DNA from: DASZHJ01 sp035517495
GTDB lineage: Bacteria; Pseudomonadota; Alphaproteobacteria; ATCC43930; CGMCC-115725
DNA: 64,000 bases
Direction of reading: 5' to 3'
NCBI GenBank assembly: GCA_035517495.1
Contig: DATIYT010000103.1
Span: forward strand, 62,001-126,000
A model generated the notes under the pieces. The model saw nothing but the letters and a program-made list of their open reading frames with translations. It had not been told where the DNA came from and searched no databases. The translations under genes were made by a program, and so were the position numbers. Positions within the stretch are counted from its first letter, which is position 1. The number at the start of each line of letters is the position of its first letter. Shown here in pieces: positions 49,738 to 58,108 of the stretch.

Positions 49738-50850
49738 TCACCCGCGACCAAACAACCGTCGCAGCCACGACAGGATCACGCGCCAGAGCAGCGATCCCGC
49801 GCGCAACGGTTCGGACGCGATGGGGGACATCGATCCAGTCAATCGCGCCTCAAGGTTCGCCGCGACCTGACGGCCAAGTTCGCTTGCAAACGCCTCGACG
49901 ACGGCGCCGCGCCCGAACTGCGCCAGCGGCCCCTGCAGCACATAATCCACCGCAAGCTCGATCGCGGTTTTGCCAGGTGACGGCTCGCTTGCAGAGAAAT
50001 CGGCTTTGGTTCGGAGCCGCGTTCCCGTCGCGCTGTCGCGGCCTTCTCCCGTGATCGATCCCGAATGCATCGCGTCCTCATAGCGCACCGAGGCGCTACC
50101 GGTGAATTGTGCGCGGATCGGGCCAAGTGCCGCGACCATACGTCCGGATACGCGGTCAGCTGTCGATCCGGCATCGAGGCTCACGCCGGGGACGCAGCCC
50201 GCGATGAGCCGCGGATCCCGAAGTGCGGGCCACACCTTCGTCAGCGGCAGCGCGACGATGATGATCTGCCGAAGACCTGCCCCAGACGGCGGTGGCGCAA
50301 TGGTCCGCAGCGGTGCCTCTTCCGGGGTTGGAGGCGTGATGGTCACCAATTCCGGCAGCAGCGGCGCCTCGGCCGGACGCGGTTCCGCCGCGGGTTCCGC
50401 GAGCACGCGGCGGATCGCGCGCACGATCCCTGCATAGCCGGTGCAGCGACAGAGATTGCCGGCAAGCTCCAGGCGAACGCGCTCGGCATCGGCGTCAGGC
50501 AAGCGCCGCACGATGTCACGCGCGGTCACCAACATCCCCGGCGTGCAGTAGCCGCATTGCAGGCCGTGCTCCGCCTTGAACGCGGCACGGAGCCGGATGG
50601 CCACCGGATCGTCTTCAAGGCCTTCTATGGTGCGCACCGTCCGGCCCTCGCAGGCGACGGCAAGCGTAATGCAGGAGCGCGCGGGCGCATCGTCGATCAG
50701 GAGCGTACACGCGCCGCAGACGCCGTGCTCGCAACCGATATGGGTGCCCGTGAGAAATTGCTGGTCGCGCAGGAAATCGGCGAGGCTCGTGCGCGGTTCA
50801 ACCATTGCCGTGACGGGCATGCCATTGATGGTGAGGCGCAGCGGCCTCAT
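49738..50850 (-). CDS. Fusion of Mo-hydroxylase [2Fe-2S] small subunit with CoxG-like SRPBCC domain B
   Basis: 370 residues from the ATG at 50850; the larger frame upstream belongs to the FAD subunit. All eight iron-sulfur cysteines sit at the same residue numbers as in the paralogue at 21900: C40, C45, C48, C60, C99, C102, C134 and C136. A Pro/Ala-rich linker (about 150-190) leads to the SRPBCC part (about 193-340, with DYVLQGPLAQFGRGAVVEA). The tail SLLWRVILSWLRRLFGRG is again amphipathic and basic. Linker and SRPBCC domain have diverged more than the iron-sulfur part, but domain order and tail are kept. Last gene of its operon. Confidence 0.9.
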   Translation of the reverse strand: MRPLRLTINGMPVTAMVEPRTSLADFLRDQQFLTGTHIGCEHGVCGACTLLIDDAPARSCITLAVACEGRTVRTIEGLEDDPVAIRLRAAFKAEHGLQCGYCTPGMLVTARDIVRRLPDADAERVRLELAGNLCRCTGYAGIVRAIRRVLAEPAAEPRPAEAPLLPELVTITPPTPEEAPLRTIAPPPSGAGLRQIIIVALPLTKVWPALRDPRLIAGCVPGVSLDAGSTADRVSGRMVAALGPIRAQFTGSASVRYEDAMHSGSITGEGRDSATGTRLRTKADFSASEPSPGKTAIELAVDYVLQGPLAQFGRGAVVEAFASELGRQVAANLEARLTGSMSPIASEPLRAGSLLWRVILSWLRRLFGRG

Positions 50851-51632
50851 GCCGTCACCTGCGTCAAGGCGCGGCGCAGCGCCACGCAGTGGAGGCGCCG
50901 CTCGATCGGATCGATCGCGGCGAGGCGGCGCGCCAAGGTCTCTTCCGACACGTCTTCTCCCTCGAGCGCGAGCGGCTTGTCTCCGGTGGCTCCGATCGCC
51001 GCGCGACGAACCGCGCGCGCGGGATCGACGAGCACAGCGGCAATCGTGGAAGCGAACTCGCCGGGCTTGCGGCAGACCTTGTACCAACCCCAGCGAGCGC
51101 CGTCGGAAAGCTTCGGTATCTGAATACTGCGCACGATTTCGCCCGACACGAGCGCGGTCATGAAGGGTCCCGTTACGAAATCGCTCATCGCCAGCGTGCG
51201 AGCGCCCGAGGCTCCCTGCACCACGACGGTGGCGCCGAGCGCAGTGAGCGCCGTTAGCCAATCAGCCGCGGGGTCGGCGTGCGAGAGGCTGCCGCCGATG
51301 GTGCCGCGATTGCGCACTGCGCGGTACGCGATTCCCTCGGCGACGCGTGTGAGCACGCCCTGGCCGATATCCGGCACGCGCCGATCCTCGATCGCCGCGT
51401 GGGTGACGGCGGCGCCGATCACAACGGCATCCGCGCGCTGAGCGGCGCCGCTCAGTTCCGGTATCCCCGTTACATCGACCAGCAGCTTCGGCTGTGCCAG
51501 CCTCAGATTCAGCATCGGGCCCAGCGACTGACCGCCCGCGATGGGCCGCGCTTCTGCGCCGCCCTCTTGCAGCAGCCGCGTCGCCTCGGCGAGGCTCGCG
51601 GCCCGCGCATAATCGAAGGCCGCCGGCTTCAT
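50847..51632 (-). CDS. Molybdenum hydroxylase FAD-binding (medium) subunit B
   Basis: 261 residues. MKPAAFDYARAASLAEATRLL, then ARPIAGGQSLGPMLNLRLAQP and RAVRNRGTIGGSLSHADPAADW are the two FAD-binding motifs of the CoxM family. Both ends overlap the neighbouring genes in ATGA, so the operon is translated as a coupled unit. It resembles the subunit at 21076 throughout and should do the same electron-transfer job. Confidence 0.92.
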   Translation of the reverse strand: MKPAAFDYARAASLAEATRLLQEGGAEARPIAGGQSLGPMLNLRLAQPKLLVDVTGIPELSGAAQRADAVVIGAAVTHAAIEDRRVPDIGQGVLTRVAEGIAYRAVRNRGTIGGSLSHADPAADWLTALTALGATVVVQGASGARTLAMSDFVTGPFMTALVSGEIVRSIQIPKLSDGARWGWYKVCRKPGEFASTIAAVLVDPARAVRRAAIGATGDKPLALEGEDVSEETLARRLAAIDPIERRLHCVALRRALTQVTA

Positions 51633-53986
51633 GCGGGTTTGCGCGTGCGCGCCGCTTCGAGCGCGGTCAAAATTCGTCGCGGCGTGATCGGCAGTTCCGT
51701 CAGCTCGACGCCGAGCGGGCGCAGTGCGTCGTTGATGGCGTTGGCGATCGCGGCCGGCGGGCCGATGGCGCCGCCTTCGCCGATTCCCTTTTGGCCGAAG
51801 GTGGTGTAGGGCGATGGCGTCTCCATATGATCGATGCGCGCGTCCGGCACCTCCGTGGCGCCTGGCAGCAAATAGTCCGCGAGCGTGGATGCCAGCGGCT
51901 GGCCTGCCGCGCTGTATGGCATTTCCTCGTAGAGCGCGGTCCCGATCCCCTGCGCGGTGCCGCCCATCACCTGGCCGTCGACGATCATTGGATTGATGAG
52001 CACACCGCCGTCCTCGACGATCGCGTAGTCGAGGATGCGCACGGTGCCGAGCTCGGGATCGACCGAGACCAGCGCGGCGTGCGCCGCATAGCTGAAGGTG
52101 CCGCTGTCGCGCACGGCCTTGTAGCCGCTAGTGACGTCGAGCCCGCCGGGCGCGATGTTGTCGGGCAAATCCTGCGGCCGCAAATACCACGTGCGACCGA
52201 TCTCCGCGATCTCGACCGACCCGCTCGGCCCCACCACCTTGCCGCCTTCCACCCGCACTTGATCGCGTTCCACCTGCAACAGGTGCGCGCCGATTTGCAT
52301 CAGGCGCTGCGCCAGCTCGCGGCAAGCGGTCGCCACGGCGCCGCCCGCCATCACCATGCAACGCGAGCCCCAGGTGCCTGTGGAATAAGGCGTGATCGCG
52401 GTGTCTCCATGCACCACCTTGATGTGGTCGAGAGCGATGCCCAGGACTTCATGCGCTACCTGCGCCAAGGTGGTTTCGAGGCCCTGTCCGTGGGATTGGA
52501 TGCCGACGCGGAGCTCGAGGCCGCCATCGGGGGTCAGGCGCGCCTCCGCCTGTTCGAAGCCCGGCACCATCGGGATGCCCCAACCGGCATAGACCGAGGT
52601 GCCGTGCGCCGCCTGCTCGCAGAAGATCGCGAAACCAACGCCGATGCGCGTGCCATCGGGCTCGCTCTTGCTCTGGCGCCGGCGGACCGCGGGCAGATCG
52701 ATCGCCGCGACCACGCGCCGGAGGCACTCGGGATAATCGCCGCTGTCAAAATGCTTGGCAGTGATGTTTTCGAACGGCATTCGCTCCGCCGGAACCAAAT
52801 TCCGCAGTCGCACTTCATGGGGTTCGATCCCGGCTTCGTGCGCGATCGCATCGATGATCGATTCCATGGCAAAGCACACGCCGGCGCGTGCTACGCCGCG
52901 GTAGGGGAGGATCGGCGGCTTGTTGGTCGCTGCAGACCAGGTGCGGCAGCGATAGGCAGCGAAATCATAGGGCCCCGGCAATATGCTCGCGACCTGTGCC
53001 GCTTCGAGACACGCCGAGAACGGATAGGCGGAGTAGGCCCCCGCATCGACCGTGGCCTCTGCGTCGAGACCCAACAGCTTACCGGAGCGGTCGGCATAGG
53101 CAGTGAGAGTGTAGTGATGCTCTCGGCAGTTGGCGTTGGCGATGAGCTGCTCGCGGCGGTCTTCGATCCAGCGGATCGGACAGTCGAGCCGGCGCGCGAG
53201 GAAGCTTGCCGTTACTTCCTCCACGAGCAAAATGCCTTTGTAGCCGAAGCCGCCGCCGACGTCGGGCGCCACCACGCGTACGTCTCCATGATTGAGGCCC
53301 AGGCAGCCGGCAAGCCCGGTTCGCACGATGTGCGGCATCTGCGTTGCCGTATAGAGCAGAAGCTGTTCCAGCCGCCGGTCCCAGACCGCAACGCAGCCCC
53401 GGCCTTCGATGGGCGACATGCATTGCCGCGCCGTGCGCAAGGTGCGGCGGATCACGATCGGCGCATCCGCGATCTTGGGTTCCGCACCGACATTGGTTTC
53501 GAGATACACGTTGTCGCCCCACCCATCGTGCACCAGCGCGGCGCCCGGTTGACGGGCCGCGAGCATGTCCACCACCGCCGGCAACTCCTCGAGGTCCAAC
53601 TCGATCGCGGCGGCGATATCCTCGGCCTCGGCTCGGGTCGCGGCGACGCAGACGGCGATCGGCTCGCCCACGTAACGTACTTTGTCGGCCGCGAGCACGG
53701 GCTGCTCCGAGGGTTTGAAGCCCGGCAGGCGCGAATTGGCGACGATCGGTTTGACGCCCGCGAGGTCCGCCGCCGTGAAGACCGCATGCTCCAATCCTCG
53801 GGGTTTGCGCACCGCGCGGATGCGGGCGTGGGCGACGGGACTGCGAAGAAACGCGATCTCGCGCATGGCGGGCAGGCGGATATCGGCAATGAACTCGCCC
53901 TTGCCGCGCAGATAGCGGTCGTCTTCCTTGCGCTCGACGGCAGCACCGATGCCCGAGCCCGATCGCGCGCTTTCCAATACCGCCAT
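51629..53986 (-). CDS. Molybdenum hydroxylase large subunit (CoxL/xanthine-dehydrogenase family) B
   Basis: 785 residues. VERKEDDRYLRGKGEFIAD at the N-terminus, PDVGGGFGYK, and KGIGEGGAIGPP with catalytic E737 mark the family. The active-site loop YRGVARAGVCFAME matches that of the other copy, and the CO dehydrogenase Cys loop is again absent. Other shared stretches (DSGDY, AHGTSV, TPYSTGTW) show the two large subunits are recent relatives within the family. The operon starts here and diverges from the TauD gene across only 50 bases. The substrate is unknown; an N-heterocycle or aldehyde is likely. Confidence 0.92.
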   Translation of the reverse strand: MAVLESARSGSGIGAAVERKEDDRYLRGKGEFIADIRLPAMREIAFLRSPVAHARIRAVRKPRGLEHAVFTAADLAGVKPIVANSRLPGFKPSEQPVLAADKVRYVGEPIAVCVAATRAEAEDIAAAIELDLEELPAVVDMLAARQPGAALVHDGWGDNVYLETNVGAEPKIADAPIVIRRTLRTARQCMSPIEGRGCVAVWDRRLEQLLLYTATQMPHIVRTGLAGCLGLNHGDVRVVAPDVGGGFGYKGILLVEEVTASFLARRLDCPIRWIEDRREQLIANANCREHHYTLTAYADRSGKLLGLDAEATVDAGAYSAYPFSACLEAAQVASILPGPYDFAAYRCRTWSAATNKPPILPYRGVARAGVCFAMESIIDAIAHEAGIEPHEVRLRNLVPAERMPFENITAKHFDSGDYPECLRRVVAAIDLPAVRRRQSKSEPDGTRIGVGFAIFCEQAAHGTSVYAGWGIPMVPGFEQAEARLTPDGGLELRVGIQSHGQGLETTLAQVAHEVLGIALDHIKVVHGDTAITPYSTGTWGSRCMVMAGGAVATACRELAQRLMQIGAHLLQVERDQVRVEGGKVVGPSGSVEIAEIGRTWYLRPQDLPDNIAPGGLDVTSGYKAVRDSGTFSYAAHAALVSVDPELGTVRILDYAIVEDGGVLINPMIVDGQVMGGTAQGIGTALYEEMPYSAAGQPLASTLADYLLPGATEVPDARIDHMETPSPYTTFGQKGIGEGGAIGPPAAIANAINDALRPLGVELTELPITPRRILTALEAARTRKPA

Positions 53987-54011
53987 GCTTATGGCTCCCG
54001 TTCGACCCGTT

Positions 54012-54021
54012 CCTTTAAAGG
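54012..54021. promoter_or_regulatory. CCTTTAAAGG palindrome in the 50-base divergent spacer
   Basis: A perfect ten-base palindrome lies between the starts of the Mo-hydroxylase large-subunit gene and the TauD gene. The spacer is so short that both promoters must overlap it. It could be part of a -10 region or an operator; nothing distinguishes these. Confidence 0.25.
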
Positions 54022-54036
54022 CCGATTAGACATAGC

Positions 54037-54933
54037 ATGTTGGCCATGACCTCGGGAGACGTCAGAGGCTTCGAAATTCGCCCAATGGGCTCGGCGCTTG
54101 GCGCCGAGGTGCTGGCGATTGACTTGGCGCGGCCGCTCGACGACGCGGCCTTCCGGCGGATCTCGGACGCTTTTGATCACTACTCCGTACTCGTGTTCCG
54201 CGATCAGAAACTGTCGCCCGAGCAGCATATCGCCTTCTCCCGCCGCTTTGGTCCGTTGCAGGTGAACGTGCGCAGCGAGTTCAACAGGCCGGGATATCCA
54301 GAGATCTACATCGTCTCGAACGTGATGGTGGATGGGAGACCGATCGGCTCACGCGATGCCGGGCGCTACTGGCACTCCGATATTTGCTATGTGGAGAACC
54401 CGAGCCGAGCCTCGCTACTCTATGCACTCGAAATCCCGATCAAGGACGGCGTGGCGCGTGGCGATACCCTTTTCGCCAGCACCTGCGCGGCTTATGAAGC
54501 GCTTCCCGAGGAATTGAAGCGCCGCCTCGAGGGACTGCGCGCCGCCAACAGCTACAATGCCATGTATGAGCGCAAGGTCGAGGAATTCGGCCTGCGCCCG
54601 CCACTGACGCCGGAGGCGCGTGCCAAATATCCCGCGGACGCGATTCATCCGGTGGTCCGCACCCATCCGCGGACCGGGCGTAAATCCGTCTACGTGTGCG
54701 AGGGCTACACCACGCACGTCGTCGGCGTTTCCGAGGAGGAGAGCCGGGCGCTATTGCGGGCGCTGTTTGCGGAGGTGGTGCGGCCCGCGTTTATCTATCG
54801 CCATCGCTGGCGCGTCGGCGATCTCGTGATGTGGGACAATTGCGCGACCCAACACAAAGTGAGCTTCGACTACGAGCTGCCGCTGCGCCGCCGCCTCGAA
54901 CGCACGACGGTCGAGGGCTCGGTTCCGTACTAG
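54037..54933 (+). CDS. TauD/TfdA-family Fe(II)/2-oxoglutarate dioxygenase
   Basis: 298 residues. The iron triad is H113-x-D115 (YWHSDI) and H273 (ATQHKV), and the 2-oxoglutarate Arg lies in the LRRRLERTT stretch near 284. DHYSVLVFRDQKLSPEQHIAFSRRFG-like N-terminal sequence is typical of TauD/TfdA. Members cleave taurine, sulfonates, 2,4-D or gamma-butyrobetaine-like substrates by hydroxylation. No Shine-Dalgarno is seen before the ATG at 54037, and Met4 at 54046 is an alternative start. It diverges from the second Mo-hydroxylase operon. Confidence 0.87.
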   Translation: MLAMTSGDVRGFEIRPMGSALGAEVLAIDLARPLDDAAFRRISDAFDHYSVLVFRDQKLSPEQHIAFSRRFGPLQVNVRSEFNRPGYPEIYIVSNVMVDGRPIGSRDAGRYWHSDICYVENPSRASLLYALEIPIKDGVARGDTLFASTCAAYEALPEELKRRLEGLRAANSYNAMYERKVEEFGLRPPLTPEARAKYPADAIHPVVRTHPRTGRKSVYVCEGYTTHVVGVSEEESRALLRALFAEVVRPAFIYRHRWRVGDLVMWDNCATQHKVSFDYELPLRRRLERTTVEGSVPY

Positions 54934-54974
54934 CGAGGATCGGGCCTATCGCGCGCTGCCATTGAACGCGGCGC

Positions 54975-55562
54975 TCACTCGCACTTGCCGCCGAGGACGC
55001 CGGTTTTGAGGTCGGCGTTGGGCGGCTTGGGGCCGAGCCAGATCGCGAGCAGGCCGGTTGCAAAATCGGCACCCGCAATCGGTTGGCCGGGCGCGCCGTT
55101 CGCGGCGACGGTGACCCCGGTCGCGGGATCGTTGGCGAAAACAAGCGATTGGCCGGTCTTGAAATCCGTCATCGCGGCCTTGAGCGTATCGATGCGGGGT
55201 TGCAGCGTCGCCAATTTGTCGGGCGCGGAATTCTCAAATCCCTCCTGCCAGGCGTTGCGGATGCCGGAGACGCCCACATCCCTGACAAAGCGCAGCTCCA
55301 GACGCCAGGGCCGGTTGGCCGCCAATATCTGGCCGGCGTCGCTCGACTTTTGCGGCAGGTAGAGGCCTGCCACGTAGACCTTCACGTTGAACATCGTGGC
55401 CTTGCGCAGGCCGAGGCCATTTAGCAACAGCTCGGCATTGCCGGCTTTGACGCTATCGGGAAAGGTCACATTTTGGCAGGTAGCGGCCAATGCCGGCACG
55501 GCAGAGACGAGAACAACGGCCAACGCGATCGCCGCTGAACCCTGACGCAAGAACTTCACCAT
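54975..55562 (-). CDS. Exported chalcone-isomerase-like domain protein
   Basis: 195 residues with a clear Sec signal (AAIALAVVLVSAVPALA, cleavage near residue 26). The mature part, NGLGLRKATMFNVKVYVAGLYL, then ELRFVRDVGVSGIRNAWQEGF, is the bacterial chalcone-isomerase-like fold, whose members bind fatty-acid-like ligands and usually have no isomerase activity. It should be periplasmic. C-terminal Cys (GGKC) and Cys29 could form a disulfide. It follows the SDR gene by nine bases; the function in this context is unknown. Confidence 0.8.
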   Translation of the reverse strand: MVKFLRQGSAAIALAVVLVSAVPALAATCQNVTFPDSVKAGNAELLLNGLGLRKATMFNVKVYVAGLYLPQKSSDAGQILAANRPWRLELRFVRDVGVSGIRNAWQEGFENSAPDKLATLQPRIDTLKAAMTDFKTGQSLVFANDPATGVTVAANGAPGQPIAGADFATGLLAIWLGPKPPNADLKTGVLGGKCE

Positions 55563-55571
55563 GGGCGTGCC

Positions 55572-56354
55572 TCACACGATCGGGGAGAGGCCGCCATCGA
55601 TGTTGATGGCGGTGCCTGTGACGTAGGACGCTGCGTCGGAAGCGAGGAAGCAGGCGAGGTTCGCGAATTCCTTGGCCTCGCCCATGCGGCCCAGCGGAAT
55701 GCCATCGGCATTGGCACGGATATAATCCTCGAGCGAGGTGTTGGTCTGGGCGGCGCGGTGGCGGCGCACGATCTGGTCGCTGACGATACGACCCACCAGG
55801 AGCGCGTTCACCAGCACGTTGTGTGCGGCGTACTCGCTCGCCAGCACCTTGGTGAGCGCCATCCCCGCGGCGCGCGTCACCGTGGTGGGCGCGCTCTGCG
55901 CCCGAGGCGCCTTGGCTCCGGTGTTGAGCACGTTGATGATGCGGCCCCAGCGACGCTCCTTCATCTGCGGCAACACCAGCCGCGCCAGGCGGATATGCGC
56001 GAAGACCTTGAGGTCGATGTCCGCGTGCCAGACGGCATCGGTGATTTCCTCGAACTTCCCGGTCTGAGAAGTGCCGGCGTTGTTGACGAGGATGTCGATC
56101 TTGCCGAGCGCCGCCATGGCGGCGCGATAGCCCGTCTCGATCGCTTCGCCCTTGGCCACGTCGCAGGCGATGGCCGCGACCTTGCCCTTGCCTGCGGCCG
56201 AGATGGTGGCCTTCGCGGCTTCGAGCGTCTCGGGATTGCGCGCAAAGATTGCGACATCGGCGCCTGCGGCGGCGAACGCGGTTGCGGTCGCGAGGCCCAG
56301 ACCCTTGCTGCCGCCGGTAATGAGGGCGCTCCGCCCCTCCAATCGGATATTCAT
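55572..56354 (-). CDS. SDR-family protein lacking the Tyr-Lys catalytic pair
   Basis: 260 residues from the ATG at 56354; the longer frame to 56465 has no RBS. The cofactor site TGGSKGLGLATA and NNAG (91-94) are normal for an SDR. At the active site, however, the sequence reads SAPTTVTRAAGMALTK: T157 stands at the tyrosine position and R161 at the lysine, and the usual catalytic serine is not evident in NVLNTGA. I recall SDR groups with this SAPT...RAAG pattern, so it may be a subfamily property. The C-terminal GTAINIDGGLSPIV is normal. The reaction is unknown. Confidence 0.82.
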   Translation of the reverse strand: MNIRLEGRSALITGGSKGLGLATATAFAAAGADVAIFARNPETLEAAKATISAAGKGKVAAIACDVAKGEAIETGYRAAMAALGKIDILVNNAGTSQTGKFEEITDAVWHADIDLKVFAHIRLARLVLPQMKERRWGRIINVLNTGAKAPRAQSAPTTVTRAAGMALTKVLASEYAAHNVLVNALLVGRIVSDQIVRRHRAAQTNTSLEDYIRANADGIPLGRMGEAKEFANLACFLASDAASYVTGTAINIDGGLSPIV

Positions 56355-56432
56355 GAGTGCGCTCCGCTCTCTCTTCCCTAATTCACTCCCCTGAGCCCCT
56401 GTCGTCTTCTCTGCACGAAGCGAGACGGGCAT

Positions 56433-56450
56433 GGTCATAGCGCCATGACC
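56433..56450. promoter_or_regulatory. Candidate operator dyad between SDR and P450 genes
   Basis: GGTCAT and ATGACC are perfect six-base arms around AGCGCC in the 271-base divergent spacer, about 80 bases from the SDR start. No regulator gene is adjacent. Confidence 0.25.
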
Positions 56451-56556
56451 GAGCACTTTTGGCAATGGGAAGTGCGCCGCCGATTGTCGAGTGTCCGTTT
56501 CAATAAGGGATGGTATTTACGCAACCGGCTCGTTAACATCGGGCATCTGGTGCAGC

Positions 56557-56594
56557 TTGCAGCGGACTTTGGCGCGGCACCTATTGCAGCGGAC
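56557..56594 (+). repeat. Two direct copies of TTGCAGCGGAC upstream of the P450 gene
   Basis: The 11-base sequence occurs at 56557-56567 and 56584-56594, a 27-base period, ending 31 bases before the P450 start. Direct repeats at this place can be activator or repressor half-sites, but a chance duplication is not excluded. Confidence 0.35.
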
Positions 56595-56625
56595 AGTTTT
56601 CCGTGTGCCGAGGCTTGGGGGGAAT

Positions 56626-58074
56626 ATGACGGAATTTGTACCGCCCTATCCCGCGCGCCGGGAACTCGCCTCGGTGTGGGATGGGATCCGATTGGCTCGG
56701 CGGAACACCCTCGGTCTGTTCGAGGATCACTGCTTCGAGGACGATCTGATCCAGGTCAGGGTCCTGCGCCGGAACATGTTCATCTGCAACAGCCCGGAGA
56801 CGGTCGAATACCTCCTCAGCAGCCATAACGACAGCTTTGAGAGAAAGAGTCCGCAGATGCGGCACGCTCTCGAGCCGCTGATAGGTGACGGTCTGTTTAT
56901 CAGCGAAGGAGAGACTTGGCGCCGCCGCCGCCGTGTCGTTGCACCAATCGTGCACGCCTCGCGCGTGCCGCAGTTCGCGCCGATCATGATCGAGACCGCC
57001 TGTGAGGCCCGCGATCGCTGGAGCAAAATCGGAGCCGGCGGCGAGATCGACGCGCTGAGCGAGATGGCACAGCTCACGGCCGAGATCATTTGCCGCACCA
57101 TCTTCGGCCGCAACCTCGGTCGGGCGCATGCGCGACAGGTGGTCGAGGGGTTCAGCGAGTATCAGCGCCGCATCGACCAGATCGACTTGCTTTCCCTGCT
57201 CGATCTGCCGGAGTGGCTGCCGCGCTGGCGTTCTCCGGGACTGCGCCGCGCCGTGAAACGAATCCATGCGGTTATCGATGCGGTAGTCGCAAGCCACCGC
57301 GACAGAGAAGACACGAATTCAACTTCGGTGATCGGCCGATTGCTCGATGCGCGAGATGAGGAAACGGGGGAGCCTCTCGATCCCGCCGCGATCCGCAATG
57401 AAGCGATCGTGATCTTCATGGCTGGCCACGAGACCACCGCCAACTCCCTCGCATGGTGCTGGTACCTGCTGTCACAGACGCCAGAGGTCGAAAGGCGTTT
57501 TCACTCCGAGCTGGACGAGGTGCTGCGCGGTCGGACACCCGATCTGAACGACGTGCCGCGTCTTCTCTACACGCGGGCAATTTTCGAGGAAGCGATCCGC
57601 CTCTATCCCCCTGTGCCGATACTGGCACGCGAAGCGCTGAAGGACGAGATCATCGCGGAGCGCGCCGTGCCGAAACGAGCGTTGGTCGCCGTGGTGCCGT
57701 GGCTGCTGCATCGCCATCGCAAACTTTGGGAGAAGCCCGATCATTTCATTCCCGAACGGTTCCTTCCCGGCGGCAAACGGCCGGAATCGAAATTCGCATA
57801 CGTTCCGTTCAGCATCGGCCCGCGCATTTGTCCAGGTCTCGCCTTCGGCATGCGCGAAGCGATCTTGTGTCTGGCGGTGTTGGGGCAGAGATTTCAATTG
57901 CGCCTGGCGCCGGGACACACGGTCGACCCGATTTGCCGCCTCACGCTGCGACCCGGCCAGGCTCTACCCATGGTGCTTGAGCCGCGGACGACAATTCGAC
58001 GCGAGCCCCGTGCGGCACCTGGGGAATTGGTTTCCGTACCTTTGTCGGCGGCTTGCCCCTATGCCCATAGCTGA
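56626..58074 (+). CDS. Cytochrome P450
   Basis: 482 residues from the ATG at 56626, preceded by a G-rich SD (GGGGGGAA). The heme loop is FSIGPRICPG with proximal C402, the I-helix motif is AGHETT (266-271) and the K-helix motif is E322-A-I-R325. The AGHETTAN-type I-helix and length place it with fatty-acid/terpenoid-type soluble bacterial P450s rather than the ~400-residue actinobacterial class, but I cannot name the CYP family. It should be a cytoplasmic monooxygenase needing a ferredoxin or diflavin partner, which is not in the window. It converges on the ThDP enzyme gene. Confidence 0.92.
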   Translation: MTEFVPPYPARRELASVWDGIRLARRNTLGLFEDHCFEDDLIQVRVLRRNMFICNSPETVEYLLSSHNDSFERKSPQMRHALEPLIGDGLFISEGETWRRRRRVVAPIVHASRVPQFAPIMIETACEARDRWSKIGAGGEIDALSEMAQLTAEIICRTIFGRNLGRAHARQVVEGFSEYQRRIDQIDLLSLLDLPEWLPRWRSPGLRRAVKRIHAVIDAVVASHRDREDTNSTSVIGRLLDARDEETGEPLDPAAIRNEAIVIFMAGHETTANSLAWCWYLLSQTPEVERRFHSELDEVLRGRTPDLNDVPRLLYTRAIFEEAIRLYPPVPILAREALKDEIIAERAVPKRALVAVVPWLLHRHRKLWEKPDHFIPERFLPGGKRPESKFAYVPFSIGPRICPGLAFGMREAILCLAVLGQRFQLRLAPGHTVDPICRLTLRPGQALPMVLEPRTTIRREPRAAPGELVSVPLSAACPYAHS

Positions 58075-58108
58075 CGGATTTGCTTGATCACGCGCCCACA
58101 AAGAGGCC

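Noticed and set aside
51494..54049. An 851-codon open frame on the plus strand, longer than the real gene opposite it
   Set aside because: It is antisense to the Mo-hydroxylase large subunit, which has full family motifs. Long antisense frames are expected at this G+C content, and the translated product is Arg/His/Asp-rich with no recognisable domain.
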